Part shown: positions 14,583-24,929 of the stretch, piece after piece | Layout of the letters: the number at the start of each line of letters is the position of its first letter | Position numbering within the stretch: the stretch's first letter is position 1 | NCBI RefSeq assembly: GCF_964199755.1 | Contig: NC_133901.1 | Coordinates: 49,945,324 to 50,009,323 of the forward strand | Source of the DNA: Larus michahellis | Taxonomy: Eukaryota > Chordata > Aves > Charadriiformes > Laridae | Length of the DNA: 64,000 bases | Direction of reading: 5' to 3' | Translations under genes and position numbers: made by a program | The notes under the pieces: model-generated | What the model saw: only the letters and a program-made list of their open reading frames with translations | Databases searched by the model: none | Told to the model about the DNA's origin: nothing

Positions 14583-14615
14583 AAAAGGAAGTCGAGCTCC
14601 AGTGTGCATTTGATG
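14583..14615 (+). CDS. CAMK2G: CaMKII gamma alternative exon with nuclear localisation signal (KRKSSSSVHLM)
   Basis: This 33-nt cassette exon, phase 0 on both sides, encodes KRKSSSSVHLM. The acceptor follows a very long pyrimidine tract ending tgtgtccag; the donor is gtgagc. Joined to the exon at 6482-6522, it makes KKRKSSSS, the nuclear localisation signal known from the nuclear CaMKII splice forms (alpha-B, gamma-A, delta-B). In that family, phosphorylation of the serine next to the basic cluster by CaMKI/IV blocks nuclear entry; the serine run is intact here. Skipping the exon would remove the signal without a frameshift, so it decides nuclear or cytosolic localisation. The tract suggests regulated splicing (inference). 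Confidence 0.95.
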
Positions 14616-17600
14616 GTGAGCACCTCCCGTAAGCTGCCTGCGATTCGTGCGTCCGCCATTCTCATGCCATGCACGCTCGGCTTGTGCTCATCACCCTACA
14701 TAGCATGTCTGTGCAGGGGGGCGGTGGTGGGGGGATCGTTGTGCACTGAAAGGTCCATGTCCTCACTAAAAGGGCCCTGTGATCGTCTGGCCCCCGGCCA
14801 GTCATACAGTTCCCATTCTGCTGGCAATGCCGTTTGACCTTGCCTGCTCTGAGTGTGAAATGGAACAAGGCAGTGGTTCTCTTGGGCTCAGCAGAGCAGG
14901 TGTGTGCCTTGCCTGGACATGGGGCTTTGTCATTCTGTTGCAGAAGTGCCAAAAAGAGGAGCAGGTGCTTTGCCTGGTGTTGGTGCCGTCATCCTTGGTG
15001 GGAGCCCTGCAGTGTAGAGCAAACTGGGAGTCGCTCCAAATGCGGCAGAGACTGATGGGGCTCCACTGTTCAGATGAAATGTGTGGGCACAGCACCGCCG
15101 GGCAGCTCAGAGCTGCCGGTCACTTCTTTTTTTTGCATACTTACTGAAAAGGTTTGTCAGAGCCTTTATAATCCAGAATTTCCTTTTGTCCTATCTCGTT
15201 TATGTATCCCAGCATGACCAAATACCTAGTAACTGCCTCCCCTGTCTTATTCATTTCCTCTTTTCATCCATCCAGATGTTTGACATCCATAGAATTTGTC
15301 AGAAAAGTAGTCAAATCCACTCTCAAGGGAGCAAAGAGAAAATTGGCCAGTGCCATATTGTAAGGAGTCATACACAGCCCGTTAGATGATGCCTTTGTCT
15401 CTGACACTGAGATATAAATAGTAACTAAAGTACAAAAATCAGTTACTGCATTTTCTCCTTTATACAGAAAAAGAAGAAAAAATATTTCTTCCCTATTGCA
15501 GGTAGGAGCAGGAATGTTATAGTACTGAGAAAGAATAATTTGCTTCTACATTACAATTTGGAAGATATTTCTCCTCTTCCTCCTTCAGTGGCCATTTAAA
15601 ACTATGTAAACACAAAAAAGTAATCCTGAAGTACTGCTTGGAAAATCTGATGTGAGAGACTGACTTTTCACCAGCCCTGCCCTTGTGAAACTCCAGGACA
15701 GGAGTTCATTGTGCCTTTCTTGCCCTTCTTTTCTGCCCACTGCCAGCAAAACTTAAATTCGCTCTGCATGTTGTTTTAAAGCAGCTGGGATATGTAAACA
15801 CTGTAAGTGTCAGCCTCGGGAAAACATGGAAGCAGTGAAGGTGGCTAAATAACCAGAGGCGACCCATGTGTTGGTACTTATTTTCTTTTAGTTGGCTAGA
15901 AATGTGTGTCCCTAGCGATATGATCACTGGTCTGTTTTCCTTCTCTTGCACCCTCTGTGTTGTTTGTGCCTGTCTGTCTGTCTCTTGTCTAGCTCAGGAA
16001 GCGCTGCCAACTGCTGTGCCAAAACTAATCGTGTTACATAGATCTTAAGAAGGGCCTGGCACCCTTTTAGGTGAATTGGCCTCTCTTAACTTGAGCTGTA
16101 CCGCTGTGAATTACTGAGGATCCTAGCCTGCCCAGTGACCATGATGTTGGCTGGCAGTAAGAGAGGAAGGAGGGGCAGGAGTTGGCTGTGGTACCTGGGA
16201 CTCTGGGAAGGGCAGGCCAGTCGTCCAGGGAAGGGCAGTTGGTTAAGTGGCCACCAGACACGAGCGTGTGTGGGAAGCTCAGTATGTCAGACACCTCCGT
16301 TTGAGAAAGAGCTGTGAAAAATGCTTAGGCTAAGTCTTCTGCCTCTTATTTCCTTGGGACTCTGCCCTGGAGTAAAATGCTATGTGATTCTGGACTAGCA
16401 AGCATGATACTAGATCTTCTTCAGCCCGCTGGCTGGGGAAGAGTATGATGGATGACCTGGGTGTTCAGTGCAGCCTGGAGGGTAGGCCGTGTGCTTTGGG
16501 TGTGCCTGGGTTTGCACTTTGTAAGGTGACGTCCCACACCTAACAAGCTGCCGTCAACTTTCTTTCAGAACAGTGGCTTCCTGGATGTTTTTGGGTTCCC
16601 CCCCCCCCATTTGGCCTCAGTTATAAAGCCTTCCAAAAAATCAGAAGTATTTTCATATAGCTTCTAAAAATGGGCTGTGCTTTTCTCACTGGAAGGGGTT
16701 TGGAAGATAGGTCTCTGCATTAGGATCACAGTTTCTGAAGAAGTGCAGGAGCCTCAGTGCTGTGTGGAGGGCTGGACCTAGGCACTGCCAGAAATTTGGT
16801 TGTGTTTATGCCATAAAACATCTTGGGATTCATGTTTTCAGGTTGATCTGCTCCTCTCTTAACATTCACAGAAGCCTGTCATCTCTTCTACCGTCAGGCT
16901 GGAAACACATGCCAGGAAGCAAAGCTCTTGGAAGGCCAAAGTCTTAGGACAATACAGGAATGTATAGGAAGAGGCAGTAAACAGTAATTTGTGAAGCGTT
17001 TCTCCTTTCTTAGCTTTGGGGATGAGAGTGTCATATTCTCTTTTTTTCTTTTTTTCACGGACTTTGAAAGAACTCATTCCTGCCTCTCTCTCCTACTTCC
17101 TCCCCTCTCCACTTGCCCCATCATCTTATGTTTCTCCTCTCTCCTTCTCCAAAAAGGATAGCTAAGCCAAGGCATGCTGCTTTTGAAGAAAAAATGAAGC
17201 ATTAGTAGGTGTGTGTGAAGTCTCAACCTTACAGGATCTGTCTCTGGTTGACACATTAAACCTTTGGCAGATGATTTCCAGCTCAGCATTTGACTTCTGC
17301 ATTCCTTGTGGTGGTTACTGGGTGATGAGGGCCTGATGTTCTGCAGTATGAGTTTGCACTCTCCAAGAGCGGTGGGATGGAGAGTGGCTGCAATGAGGTC
17401 ACACTGATGTGAGCTCCCATCCGGTACCCCTGATCTGGAAACCAAGGAGTTGAGCGAGTCTCCTGCAGTGCTGATTTTGACGTTGTTGCTGGTGTCTGGC
17501 AGCAAGAGAGCTATATACCTGGTGTGGGAGTTACACGGCAGCGTAACTGTGGACCTAATTCTCCAAGAACTGACTGGATTTGTGGGCTAGGAGCTATATA

Positions 17601-18494
17601 CTAGTGGACACAGGTTTGTCTTCCTACAAACATAGACTGCTCATTCCTGATGTAACTGTTGTACACGACTCAGTGGGACATTTCTTTGCAGCAAGCTGGT
17701 GACTGCTTCACTGTCCTGCTGTGTGAATGCAGGAAATGGAGATTTTATTCTTCTACCACAGCTACAAGAGAGACCGAAGAGGGGAAAGGTGGAAAAACTA
17801 CCGGGCACCATCCAGAGGACTTGCTACTTGGGGAACACATGACCTTTTCCTTGTGTCTCACCCCCATCCCTTTCCATATTTTGGTCCTGAAGTCTCTTTG
17901 TTTGGGTTACAGCAGGGACACAACACATGATGCCTCATCTTTTCTCTACCTTTTCTAGGGCTGACCACACTTTTTCTTGCATCAGTACATTCCCTGGGAC
18001 TCTCAGCATCATCACATGTCTAGGGCTGCTCCCGCACACTTTGGAGCTCCTCAGACACAACTCCCATTTGACCTCGTAATTTGAGACTGCACCATGATTA
18101 TTGCGTGTCTCTCACTTCTGTAGTCTCTTTCTCCTGGGACAGCTGCCATCTCTCATTCTTCTTCACCAAATACTTTTTTGTTGGTGCTCATTGCAGGATT
18201 CTCCCTATCCCTTTGGGCTGCTGCGTTTTTCCCTTCTCTTTTCCTTCCTTATAGATCTAGCAGTCTGTGCTAGACATTTGGGTTTTGGTACATCCCTTAC
18301 AACATCCGTTGCCTCTGAGGGAAGTCTGATGTCCAGCGACTCAGGCAGCACTCCTTCTTCCTCCCTTTTCTTGTTGATGGAGCGTGTGGGGAGGGGAGGG
18401 TCTGAGGAGATGGTTGGGGTTGAAGCAATACTGTCATTTTCTTGCTGCCTCTGCTGCCCAGCAGGGGAACTAAAACCATGTTTTTCTGTCTCAG
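14616..18494 (+). other. CAMK2G: CAMK2G intron
   Basis: A 3,879-nt intron between two in-frame cassette exons. It has a C run near 16600 and a pyrimidine-rich 3' end (tttttctgtctcag). Open frames on both strands lack domains and correct splice borders. No further exon was recognised. Confidence 0.85.
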
Positions 18495-18563
18495 CCACAG
18501 AGCAACAACAAAACCAGTATAGTAAGCACTGCAAAAGAAACACCCCCAGTGCAGACGTCCATG
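18495..18563 (+). CDS. CAMK2G: CaMKII gamma alternative linker exon (PQSNNKTSIVSTAKE...)
   Basis: This 69-nt exon, phase 0 on both sides, encodes 23 residues starting PQSNNKTSIVS and ending PPVQTSM. It is the counterpart of the human gamma exon that starts PQSNNKNSLVS and ends LQTAM, with the same length. The acceptor is strong (tttttctgtctcag); the donor, ATG|gtatct, departs from consensus after GTA, as is common for regulated exons. The encoded stretch is rich in S, T and P with no fold, as expected for the flexible linker that sets the distance between kinase domains and hub. A T run and other pyrimidine-rich sequence lie just downstream. The change from PAQEPAP in human to TAKETPP shows the usual divergence of this linker. 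Confidence 0.93.
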
Positions 18564-20174
18564 GTATCTTCCCCAACCACTTTTTTTTTTTTTCGTGTTT
18601 GGTTTAATTTTGATTCTGTCCTCTCCCTTTCTCTCCTTCCCCCCCATCTCGAGTGCTGCTTGTGCTGCTCTGTTTCAGCTTGTGTTTTGGCTTCGTTCTG
18701 TCTGTGTCCCTGTGCTGCTGTGGGGCCTGATCACAGCCTCACAGGCTTTGGGGTGGGGGTGCTGAGCAGAGCTGTGGTTGGATGTGGGGATCGCAGCTTG
18801 CCTGGACTTCCCCGTGTGCCATCCCTGTATAGTTCTGTGCGTCCTGTTCAACTGTTCCTGCTGGCTTTGGGGAGGCTGGTTTGGAAGAAGAGAGTAGCAA
18901 GCTCAATGCACTCTTCAAAACCCAGGAAACGGAGGATGGACTTCAGGACACCACAGAAGAAAGGGCAGGCAAAGGGTTTTTAGAGGAATCCTTTGATGGC
19001 TCATTTGGGCTGCTCAGTTGTGTAGTTGATCCTCTGCAGCTCGCTGACTTGCTGGGCTAGCATTTTCTGCTTGGGCTGTGTGCAGGGGGCTTCACAGGGT
19101 GACCTGTGCCTAGTACATTTAACGGCACAGCTCGGTGGGGTCTGCCCGGTATGCTTGGAAGATCAGGCAGCAGCGCAATGGGTGACAGAGGCGGATGGGT
19201 GAGTGTACATCACTGCACCGTCATAGTCCCCAGTGCCCTCGCTGAGCCACCCTGCAAGAGTGACAGCAGTGGGAGGTGATGGCGCAGGATCCTGAAGTCT
19301 TATCCCAGTAGCGAAGGGATGAGTGCAGGAGGTAGTCAGCACCCGTAGCCCTGGTAGCTGCTCTTTGTTGTGTGTCTCTGGAGAGTTGGATTTGGCATTT
19401 TTTTGCAGGGTGGGAGGGTGGAATGTGGTGGTTTTGTTGTTTGTTGTAGAGCAAAGGGTTCTTGGGACACTTCATAATTTTCTGCTTTCCCTTCACTGGC
19501 TGTGTTCATTATGGTTTTGATACTGAGGAAGCCTTTCTAAATTATTAATTATTGTTGTTGTTATTGAAATTGGATCTCATTTTAGAGACTTTTAGAAAAA
19601 TGTGCCTTTTTTCACAGCCCAGTTCCCTTACCAACTCTTTGAGAGGCATTGAGGTGGTCTGGCTTATCCCCTTTTTATTTTGAAAATTATGAGTGTCCCT
19701 TTTTTAGGGTAAAATACCTGGCAAACTTTCCAAAAAACTGGGAGACAAAGGCCCCAGCCCAGTATTATCCTTTCCTCCCCTTCTCCCTCTTCTGAAGCAT
19801 TTTGCAGTGAGGACGCTGGTGAGGGGTCCTCACTGAGGGGCTACTCCATGAGCAGCTGCAGAGGGTGCTGCTCGGTTGCTGTCTGGCATTTGTGCCAGCC
19901 CGGTTCACTGGAGGCAAATTGGGAATTAGGGGCAATTGCAAGGAAGCTGGGGGCTTTGTCTCCTTGTGATTGTGGCTTTTAGTGCAGCCCCTCTCTCTTC
20001 AGGAAACCTGTGCAGGAGGTGTGTGCGCGCACGCAAGCACGTGTGCTGTTTGGAGTTTGTGGTTTGATTTGGGTTTTTTTATGTCAGTCACCTTTTCTCC
20101 ACTTGCTGGGGAGTGAAAAGAAATGAGAGAATGCTTTGGAACTGGAGTTTAATGATTCTTCCATCCTTTCCTAG
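18564..20174 (+). other. CAMK2G: CAMK2G intron
   Basis: A 1,611-nt intron. It starts with a weak donor followed by a poly-T stretch near 18581-18593 and ends in catcctttcctag. No exon or structured element was recognised inside. Confidence 0.85.
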
Positions 20175-20219
20175 GAGCCTCAAACAACTGTTGTCCATAA
20201 TGCTACAGATGGCATAAAG
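20175..20219 (+). CDS. CAMK2G: CaMKII gamma linker exon (EPQTTVVHNATDGIK)
   Basis: This 45-nt exon, phase 0 on both sides, encodes EPQTTVVHNATDGIK, as far as I recall identical to the human gamma segment and close to the alpha version (EPQTTVIHNPVDGIK). Acceptor ctttcctag, donor AAG|gtaagg. It belongs to the conserved part of the linker found in most CaMKII splice forms. Being symmetric it could be skipped without frameshift, but its conservation suggests it is usually included (inference). Confidence 0.95.
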
Positions 20220-20881
20220 GTAAGGGATGGGAGTGTTGCCAGAGAAACCTCTGCTTCTCTCTTGTTGTTCTCCTCTTCGTGTGTCTTACTTCGGTTTCTA
20301 CCTTCCTGATGTCTGGTTTGTAGCCTGCTCCAGAATACTGCTGGCAGTAGACTGGAAGGGTTGTGTTGTATGGCGGTGGATCTCTGGAAGAGGCTGAGTA
20401 GGGACAACTGTTCAAATATTATCTCTTTCCTGTTGTGGTGTGTAATCACCACTCTCTTTCATATGTGGGGTGGAAGAGAAGATACAGGCACTTACGCACT
20501 TTTTTTTTTTCTTTCTTCTGGAAATGGAGACCTGTTCCTCTGAGAAAGCCTAGGAGCCCTTCTTTAGCTTCTTGTGGCTATTCTTCCAAACAGAAGCAAC
20601 TCCCATTTGATCTCATTTGACAGAGTTTGGTAACTTCTGTCCTAGTAAAAGTTCTGGGTGGACAGCTTGAACGGCTTAAACATGCAAAAGCTGAGCAGAA
20701 ATGCTGTTGTTTTGCTTAATAATTTGGCCTGCTTCCATCCAAATCTTCCTTGTATCATCCTCTCCCGCCATCCCTGCCAATGCTTTTGCGCTTTTCCCCA
20801 TCTTCTTTCACAAACAAATCAAACTATTTACTCAATGCTCCTGACTGCTGATGCCTGGTAACGCTCTGTTCTGCCGTGCAG
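20220..20881 (+). other. CAMK2G: CAMK2G intron
   Basis: A 662-nt intron between two strongly conserved linker exons, ending in ctgccgtgcag. Nothing else was recognised in it. Confidence 0.9.
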
Positions 20882-20930
20882 GGTTCCACAGAGAGCTGTA
20901 ACACCACAACCGAAGATGAGGATCTGAAAG
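20882..20930 (+). CDS. CAMK2G: CaMKII gamma linker exon (GSTESCNTTTEDEDLK)
   Basis: This 49-nt exon encodes GSTESCNTTTEDEDLK plus the first base (G) of a split codon, so it enters in phase 0 and leaves in phase 1. The peptide matches the human gamma segment, as I recall it. The acidic EDED before the hub is a CaMKII family feature. The donor is AAAG|gtaggt. Splicing straight to the hub exon at 27363 gives DLK-V-RKQEII, the common junction; splicing to the exon at 22968 gives DLK-A-PPLSTG; splicing to the candidate exon at 24728 gives DLK-A-TKSCEE. All three keep frame. This is the branch point for alternative splicing at the hub border. Confidence 0.95.
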
Positions 20931-22967
20931 GTAGGTGTTTTGCCTGTAATTTCTGATACAGTTAAGCGCAGGCAGGGGATCCTCGAGATTCGATCGTTGC
21001 CTTGAACTAGCTTCCCAGACTTCCATGTCTGACTCAGTTCATAAATGCACCATGACGCTGTCATTCCTGTCACAGTGGGGCCATGCGTTGGGGAACCAGC
21101 TGACTTGGCCTCTGTGGTATATAAACACTGTTTGCCCTGAGCTAACTTGTTTTTGTCTCAGAGTTGGAATTCTCTTCTTGCAAATATCATAATCTGTTCA
21201 TCTCCAGTCCATTTCTAGGCTTGGAAAATCCCTACCAGTCCCTTGAGGTTTGGAGTCTGGTTGTGGTTTTGTGCTTCCCTGTAGGTTACAGGGAGTTGAA
21301 ACCTCTCTGTTCCTGCTCAGTCTCCCTTCTCACCTCTTTCTGAGAATCTCTGTACTGACATGCACACACTTTATTTTTTTGTCTTTGAGTCTATTTTTGT
21401 TTCTAAGATGAAGATCATTCTCAGTCTATCGTCTATGAATGGAAACTATTTTTTTGTGTTCTTGACTGAGATATCGGTAGAATGAGAGGCTGAGAAGGGA
21501 TTTCACACCTTTCAGTGACCGTATCATAAATATTCTGTCCTTGTAAAACTCTTTAGACCAAGGAGCTGCGAGTCCCATACCTGCTCACATTGTTTGAGCA
21601 GCTGCCCTTTTCCTGACCTCCCTAAAGGATGGAGCAGACGTTTTCCTGAATGAGCAGGTTCAGGATAAGTGAATGCAATTTGCATTCTGAGGCAAACGTG
21701 TTAATAGTTTGCATTTTGAGGCAGAGGTATTCCAGTTCTCCCTGTAGTCAATCTGAGTTACACATGCAGGGAAAAATCAATGCTGACCCTGTGGTGTGGC
21801 AGCAATGTCACCTCTGTCAGCTGGGCTAGCTCCTGATGCTTTTCCTGTGGCTTATCACAAGCTGCTGGCTCCTCTTCTGAGGAGTCACAGGGAGCAGAAA
21901 CGCATGCCAGTGAGTGAGCAAGCTCTGCAATACAGATTGTTTCAGATAAGACCTGACCTCATTACAGGACAGTATTCCAGTTCCCACCTTTTTGCCAAAG
22001 AGTAATCCGTGGTTTAAGAACCTAGCTTTGAGGGAAAGGGACTGGATGGTTTTTGTAGTGTGGTAATGAAACTGATTTATCTAATCTCTGCTGGATATCT
22101 GTCCAGAACAGATATTTGTCCAGAATCTTGTCTCCTTTGGCAGCTTTTGTTCCGAAGAGGTCCCAGACTTGAGCCAGTTGAGCCAATGGGTCCTGTAAGT
22201 CAGGAATACAAATGCTGTGAGGAGAGGAAGGCTAGGACTGGAACAGAAGGTTGGGGGGAAGGAGGGCAGCTGGCCAGGGCTAAATCTGTGAAGAATTGTG
22301 TAGGGCTGTGTTGCTGCAGATCAAAACTGATATATTTTTTTTTTTTGGCAGAGGTTAGAAAATTTTGTTATGATTTTAATAGAAGGGAGCATTTGAATGG
22401 TGGTTGGGGGGAAGGAGCTTGCACAGTAATGGTTTGTGCTATGGCCAGCTCTGGTAATTTTAGTGCTTCCCGTTTTAAGTGTAGCAGTGTTCACCAGTGT
22501 TCCTCCTGCCCCTCCATGGTTTAAGCTAAGCAAGCACTCGAGCAAAACTAAATAGAGCAAAAGGTTTGGGGTGTTGGAGTTCTCGGCGTTCTGCATAGCC
22601 ATGACTCTGGGAAAAGGGAAGTGCTTGTGCCATTAATTCCTCTGCCAACTTCTTATTTTCAATAAACAGGTTACGCAGATCTGTTCTGCTGTGGTGTAGA
22701 ATCCATCAGTGACAGTTGCCTCAGGGATATGCTGTTTCCACTGTGGCGGGGCTAAAAGCAGTGTCCCCCCTTCCCCTCTCATTGTAAATTGCACAGCAGG
22801 TCCACGTTGTAGAGCTGTCTACTTGGCTTTGCCCTGGAGGATACTCCTGCATGTTTTGTGCCCAGCATTGTGGTTTCTTTAATGTTCTCCTGTTTCCTTT
22901 CTCTTTTTTTATTTACTGAACTTGCGTGTTTTGTTTGTGTTTGTGTTTTAATTCCCTGCCATGCTAG
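20931..22967 (+). other. CAMK2G: CAMK2G intron
   Basis: A 2,037-nt intron before an alternative exon. Near its 3' end are a TGCATG hexamer at 22848-22853 (the core motif bound by RBFOX proteins) and a TGTTTTGTTTGTGTTTGTG-type stretch around 22928-22948 (CELF-like UGU-rich). Both are motif matches only. A T run lies at about 22334-22346. No coding exon was recognised. Confidence 0.85.
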
Positions 22968-23081
22968 CTCCCCCTCTCTCCACCGGGGACGGCAGCTCAG
23001 TGCTTGAAGGACGGAGGCACAGTGAGAGCAAAACACAGACTGAGTCCATGCAATCCCAGCTTTCTCTCTGTTTCTCAGCCA
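22968..23081 (+). CDS. CAMK2G: CaMKII gamma alternative linker exon (APPLSTGDGSSVLEG...)
   Basis: This 114-nt cassette exon is phase 1 in and phase 1 out, so it is skippable in frame. Translated with the preceding split base, it starts APPLSTGDGSSVLEGR and ends SMQSQLSLCFSA. It corresponds to the human gamma exon starting AAPLRTGNGSSVPEGR and ending QPQPSLCSSA, with the same length of about 38 residues. The acceptor is attccctgccatgctag, the donor CCA|gtaagt. Its last base, A, makes an ATG (Met) codon when joined to the hub exon, reproducing the human SAMRKQEI junction. It is Ser-rich and disordered-looking, and less conserved than the neighbouring EDED exon. UGU-rich and TGCATG motifs upstream suggest tissue-regulated inclusion (inference). 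Confidence 0.92.
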
Positions 23082-24727
23082 GTAAGTCCAGGGGTGCAGT
23101 GCTTCACGGCATCTTTTTCCCACCCCCTCCCTCCACCTTTCCCATTTCTCCTTCCCCAAGGTTTTTCTTTTCCTCAACTTCCTTCCAGAACGTTGATTTT
23201 TTTCATTTCCAGTACTCCAGAACAAAAAGAAATCATCTCCCTTCCCACAAGATACCCTCTTTCGCACACTGAAAATTTCCAAACCTTTCCTTCCCTTTTT
23301 GAAAAAAAAACAAAAAAAACCAAAAAACAACCAAACCCAAACAACAAAAAACCACCCGGAACCTCATCCTAGCTAATTTCATTCCCTTGCTTTCATCTGG
23401 GCGAGACGTGGCATTGTCTGCAGAGACGCTGCCTTTTCGGGTTTCCCTGGGCAAGTCACTGCATCTCTTTGTGGTAAATGGGGTCAGTGGTGCAGGTCTG
23501 CTTGTGGAGAGGATGCGAGGCTGCATTCAGTCTCGCTTGTCAAGAACTTCTGAGCACCCCAGACACGGATGGTGCTTGGGAAGTACAAAAGGGACAAAAA
23601 CCAGTGTTTACAGACTGCTTGAAGGATGCTTTGGAAGGGAGGCCGTGACTGCTGGAAGACCGCACAGCACTTCTGAATCCATTGTCAGGTGCTCTGAGTG
23701 AAAAATCCCTGGATAATGTGGGGTCTGAGGAGCATTTCTCTGTTGTGAGCTTTACCTGGGGTGTCTGTCTTGCTAGCTCAGTTAGCTGGTAGTGGTTAGT
23801 CCTCCAGTTATAGTACTGTCTGGCTGATCTCTCCTGAAGTGGCTGCCTCTGAAAATGGATATGAAAAAAGCTAGTACGTTAGAGAAAATCTAGGTGGGAT
23901 TCCCAGCCTTTCCCCTATACAGACACACCGTACTAGCTGCCTGACTATTTTAAGCTATAATGGAAGGATCCTTAATGTGAGTTGGGAACATCTGGTCAGT
24001 CTGAATGAAGGAGCAGGCATGCCCTCTTCTGTCTCCTCCTGTCTGCCTTCCCCGGTTTCCTGCATCTCGCACAATGCAGCACTTGGAGCCTCTCTGTTAC
24101 TTACTTTTGAAGTAGCCCTAAGGATGTCAAACTGCTGGTTCGTGAGGTGCAACGGGAAAGGTGTTTTGCCCAGCCAGAATGGAAGGGAAATGATCTCTTC
24201 TGAAGTCCTTTTTGCTGTGAACTGTCCATCACTGTTTTCTTATTAACTCCTTCCTCTTGCTCATAGCAAGGCCCTGCTTGGTAGGCTGAGGAGTGCCAAA
24301 AAACTTCTCTGCCACGTGGGGCAGCATTCTCCCACCCCGCTCCCCTCCGAGTTGAGGTTTGCAGTGATTTGGATGCCCTACTTTTTTTCCCTTCCGCTTG
24401 CATCCCGTACTTGCCCTCATGCTGCTCTGTCACTACTCCGACCAGTGTTTTAGGTCACCCTCAAACTACCTCCAGCAGCATTAGTGCGATTCCTACTGTG
24501 CTCTGAGGGGTCTCCTGCACCGGTGCCAGGGCGGTCCCCTCTGAGCAGTATCTGGCCCAGCTGATGTGTGACAGAGGCAGGAGAGCGGGTAGAGGCTGCT
24601 GGGATGTGGATGTCCCTGTGTGCCGACCGGGGTTGGGGCTGTGTGTGTTTGTACTTCTTTCTTGGTTTTTATTTTGCTTTCTGGTTTTTGTTTGTTTATT
24701 ATTTTAATGCTTACATTTGTTTTGCAG
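23082..24727 (+). other. CAMK2G: CAMK2G intron
   Basis: An intron of 1,646 nt if the candidate exon at 24728 is used, otherwise part of a longer intron up to 27362. It holds an A/C-only low-complexity block at 23302-23357. The 3' end is T-rich (gtttgtttattattttaatg ... tttgttttgcag), a good acceptor context. Confidence 0.8.
23302..23357. repeat. A/C-only low-complexity block
   Basis: About 55 bases made of A and C only on the + strand, with aaaaac and ccaaac units. It resembles the reverse complement of the G/T block at 8661-8794. It is simple-sequence DNA inside an intron. Confidence 0.85.
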
Positions 24728-24853
24728 CTACAAAGTCTTGTGAAGAGAAGCTTCTTGCCTGGGACAGCCCAGGGCAGACATTGGAGTTAGAGCGTGCTCG
24801 GTCGGAGCCTTTGCTAACTCCAGTAGTTCCCTTTGTACTTAACCGTGCACCGT
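24728..24853 (+). CDS. CAMK2G: Candidate additional CAMK2G cassette exon (phase 1-1, 42 codons)
   Basis: A 126-nt open stretch begins after a T-rich tract and tttgcag and ends at a consensus donor CCGT|gtaagt. Using the split base from upstream it reads ATKSCEEKLLAWDSPGQ, continues TLELERARSEPLLTP and ends NRAP plus a split codon. Phase 1 at both ends is exactly what is needed to sit between the exon at 20882 (or 22968) and the hub exon at 27363; the junction would then give L-RKQEII. The codons look like protein (charged, Pro-containing, no stops), and RARSEP offers an R-x-x-S phosphorylation consensus. I do not recall this segment in mammalian gamma forms, so it is either a lineage or rare cassette exon or chance. 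If read through, it stops at a TAG at 24871-24873. Confidence 0.5.
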
Positions 24854-24929
24854 GTAAGTTAGCAGCTGGGTAGCAGTAGTGGAGTAGTGCAACTAGTACT
24901 AGTTACCGTAGATGTAAAGCTCCCTCCCT

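Noticed and set aside
17074..18607. Frames of 140-170 codons on both strands around 17-18.6 kb
   Set aside because: They cover intron and only partly overlap the 69-nt exon in another frame; no domain and no consistent splice borders.
22779..23330. 183-codon minus-strand frame over the 114-nt exon
   Set aside because: It is antisense to a recognised CAMK2G exon and its pyrimidine-rich surroundings, starts at a non-ATG codon, and is lysine/arginine-rich because of the poly-T/C text on the other strand. No domain.
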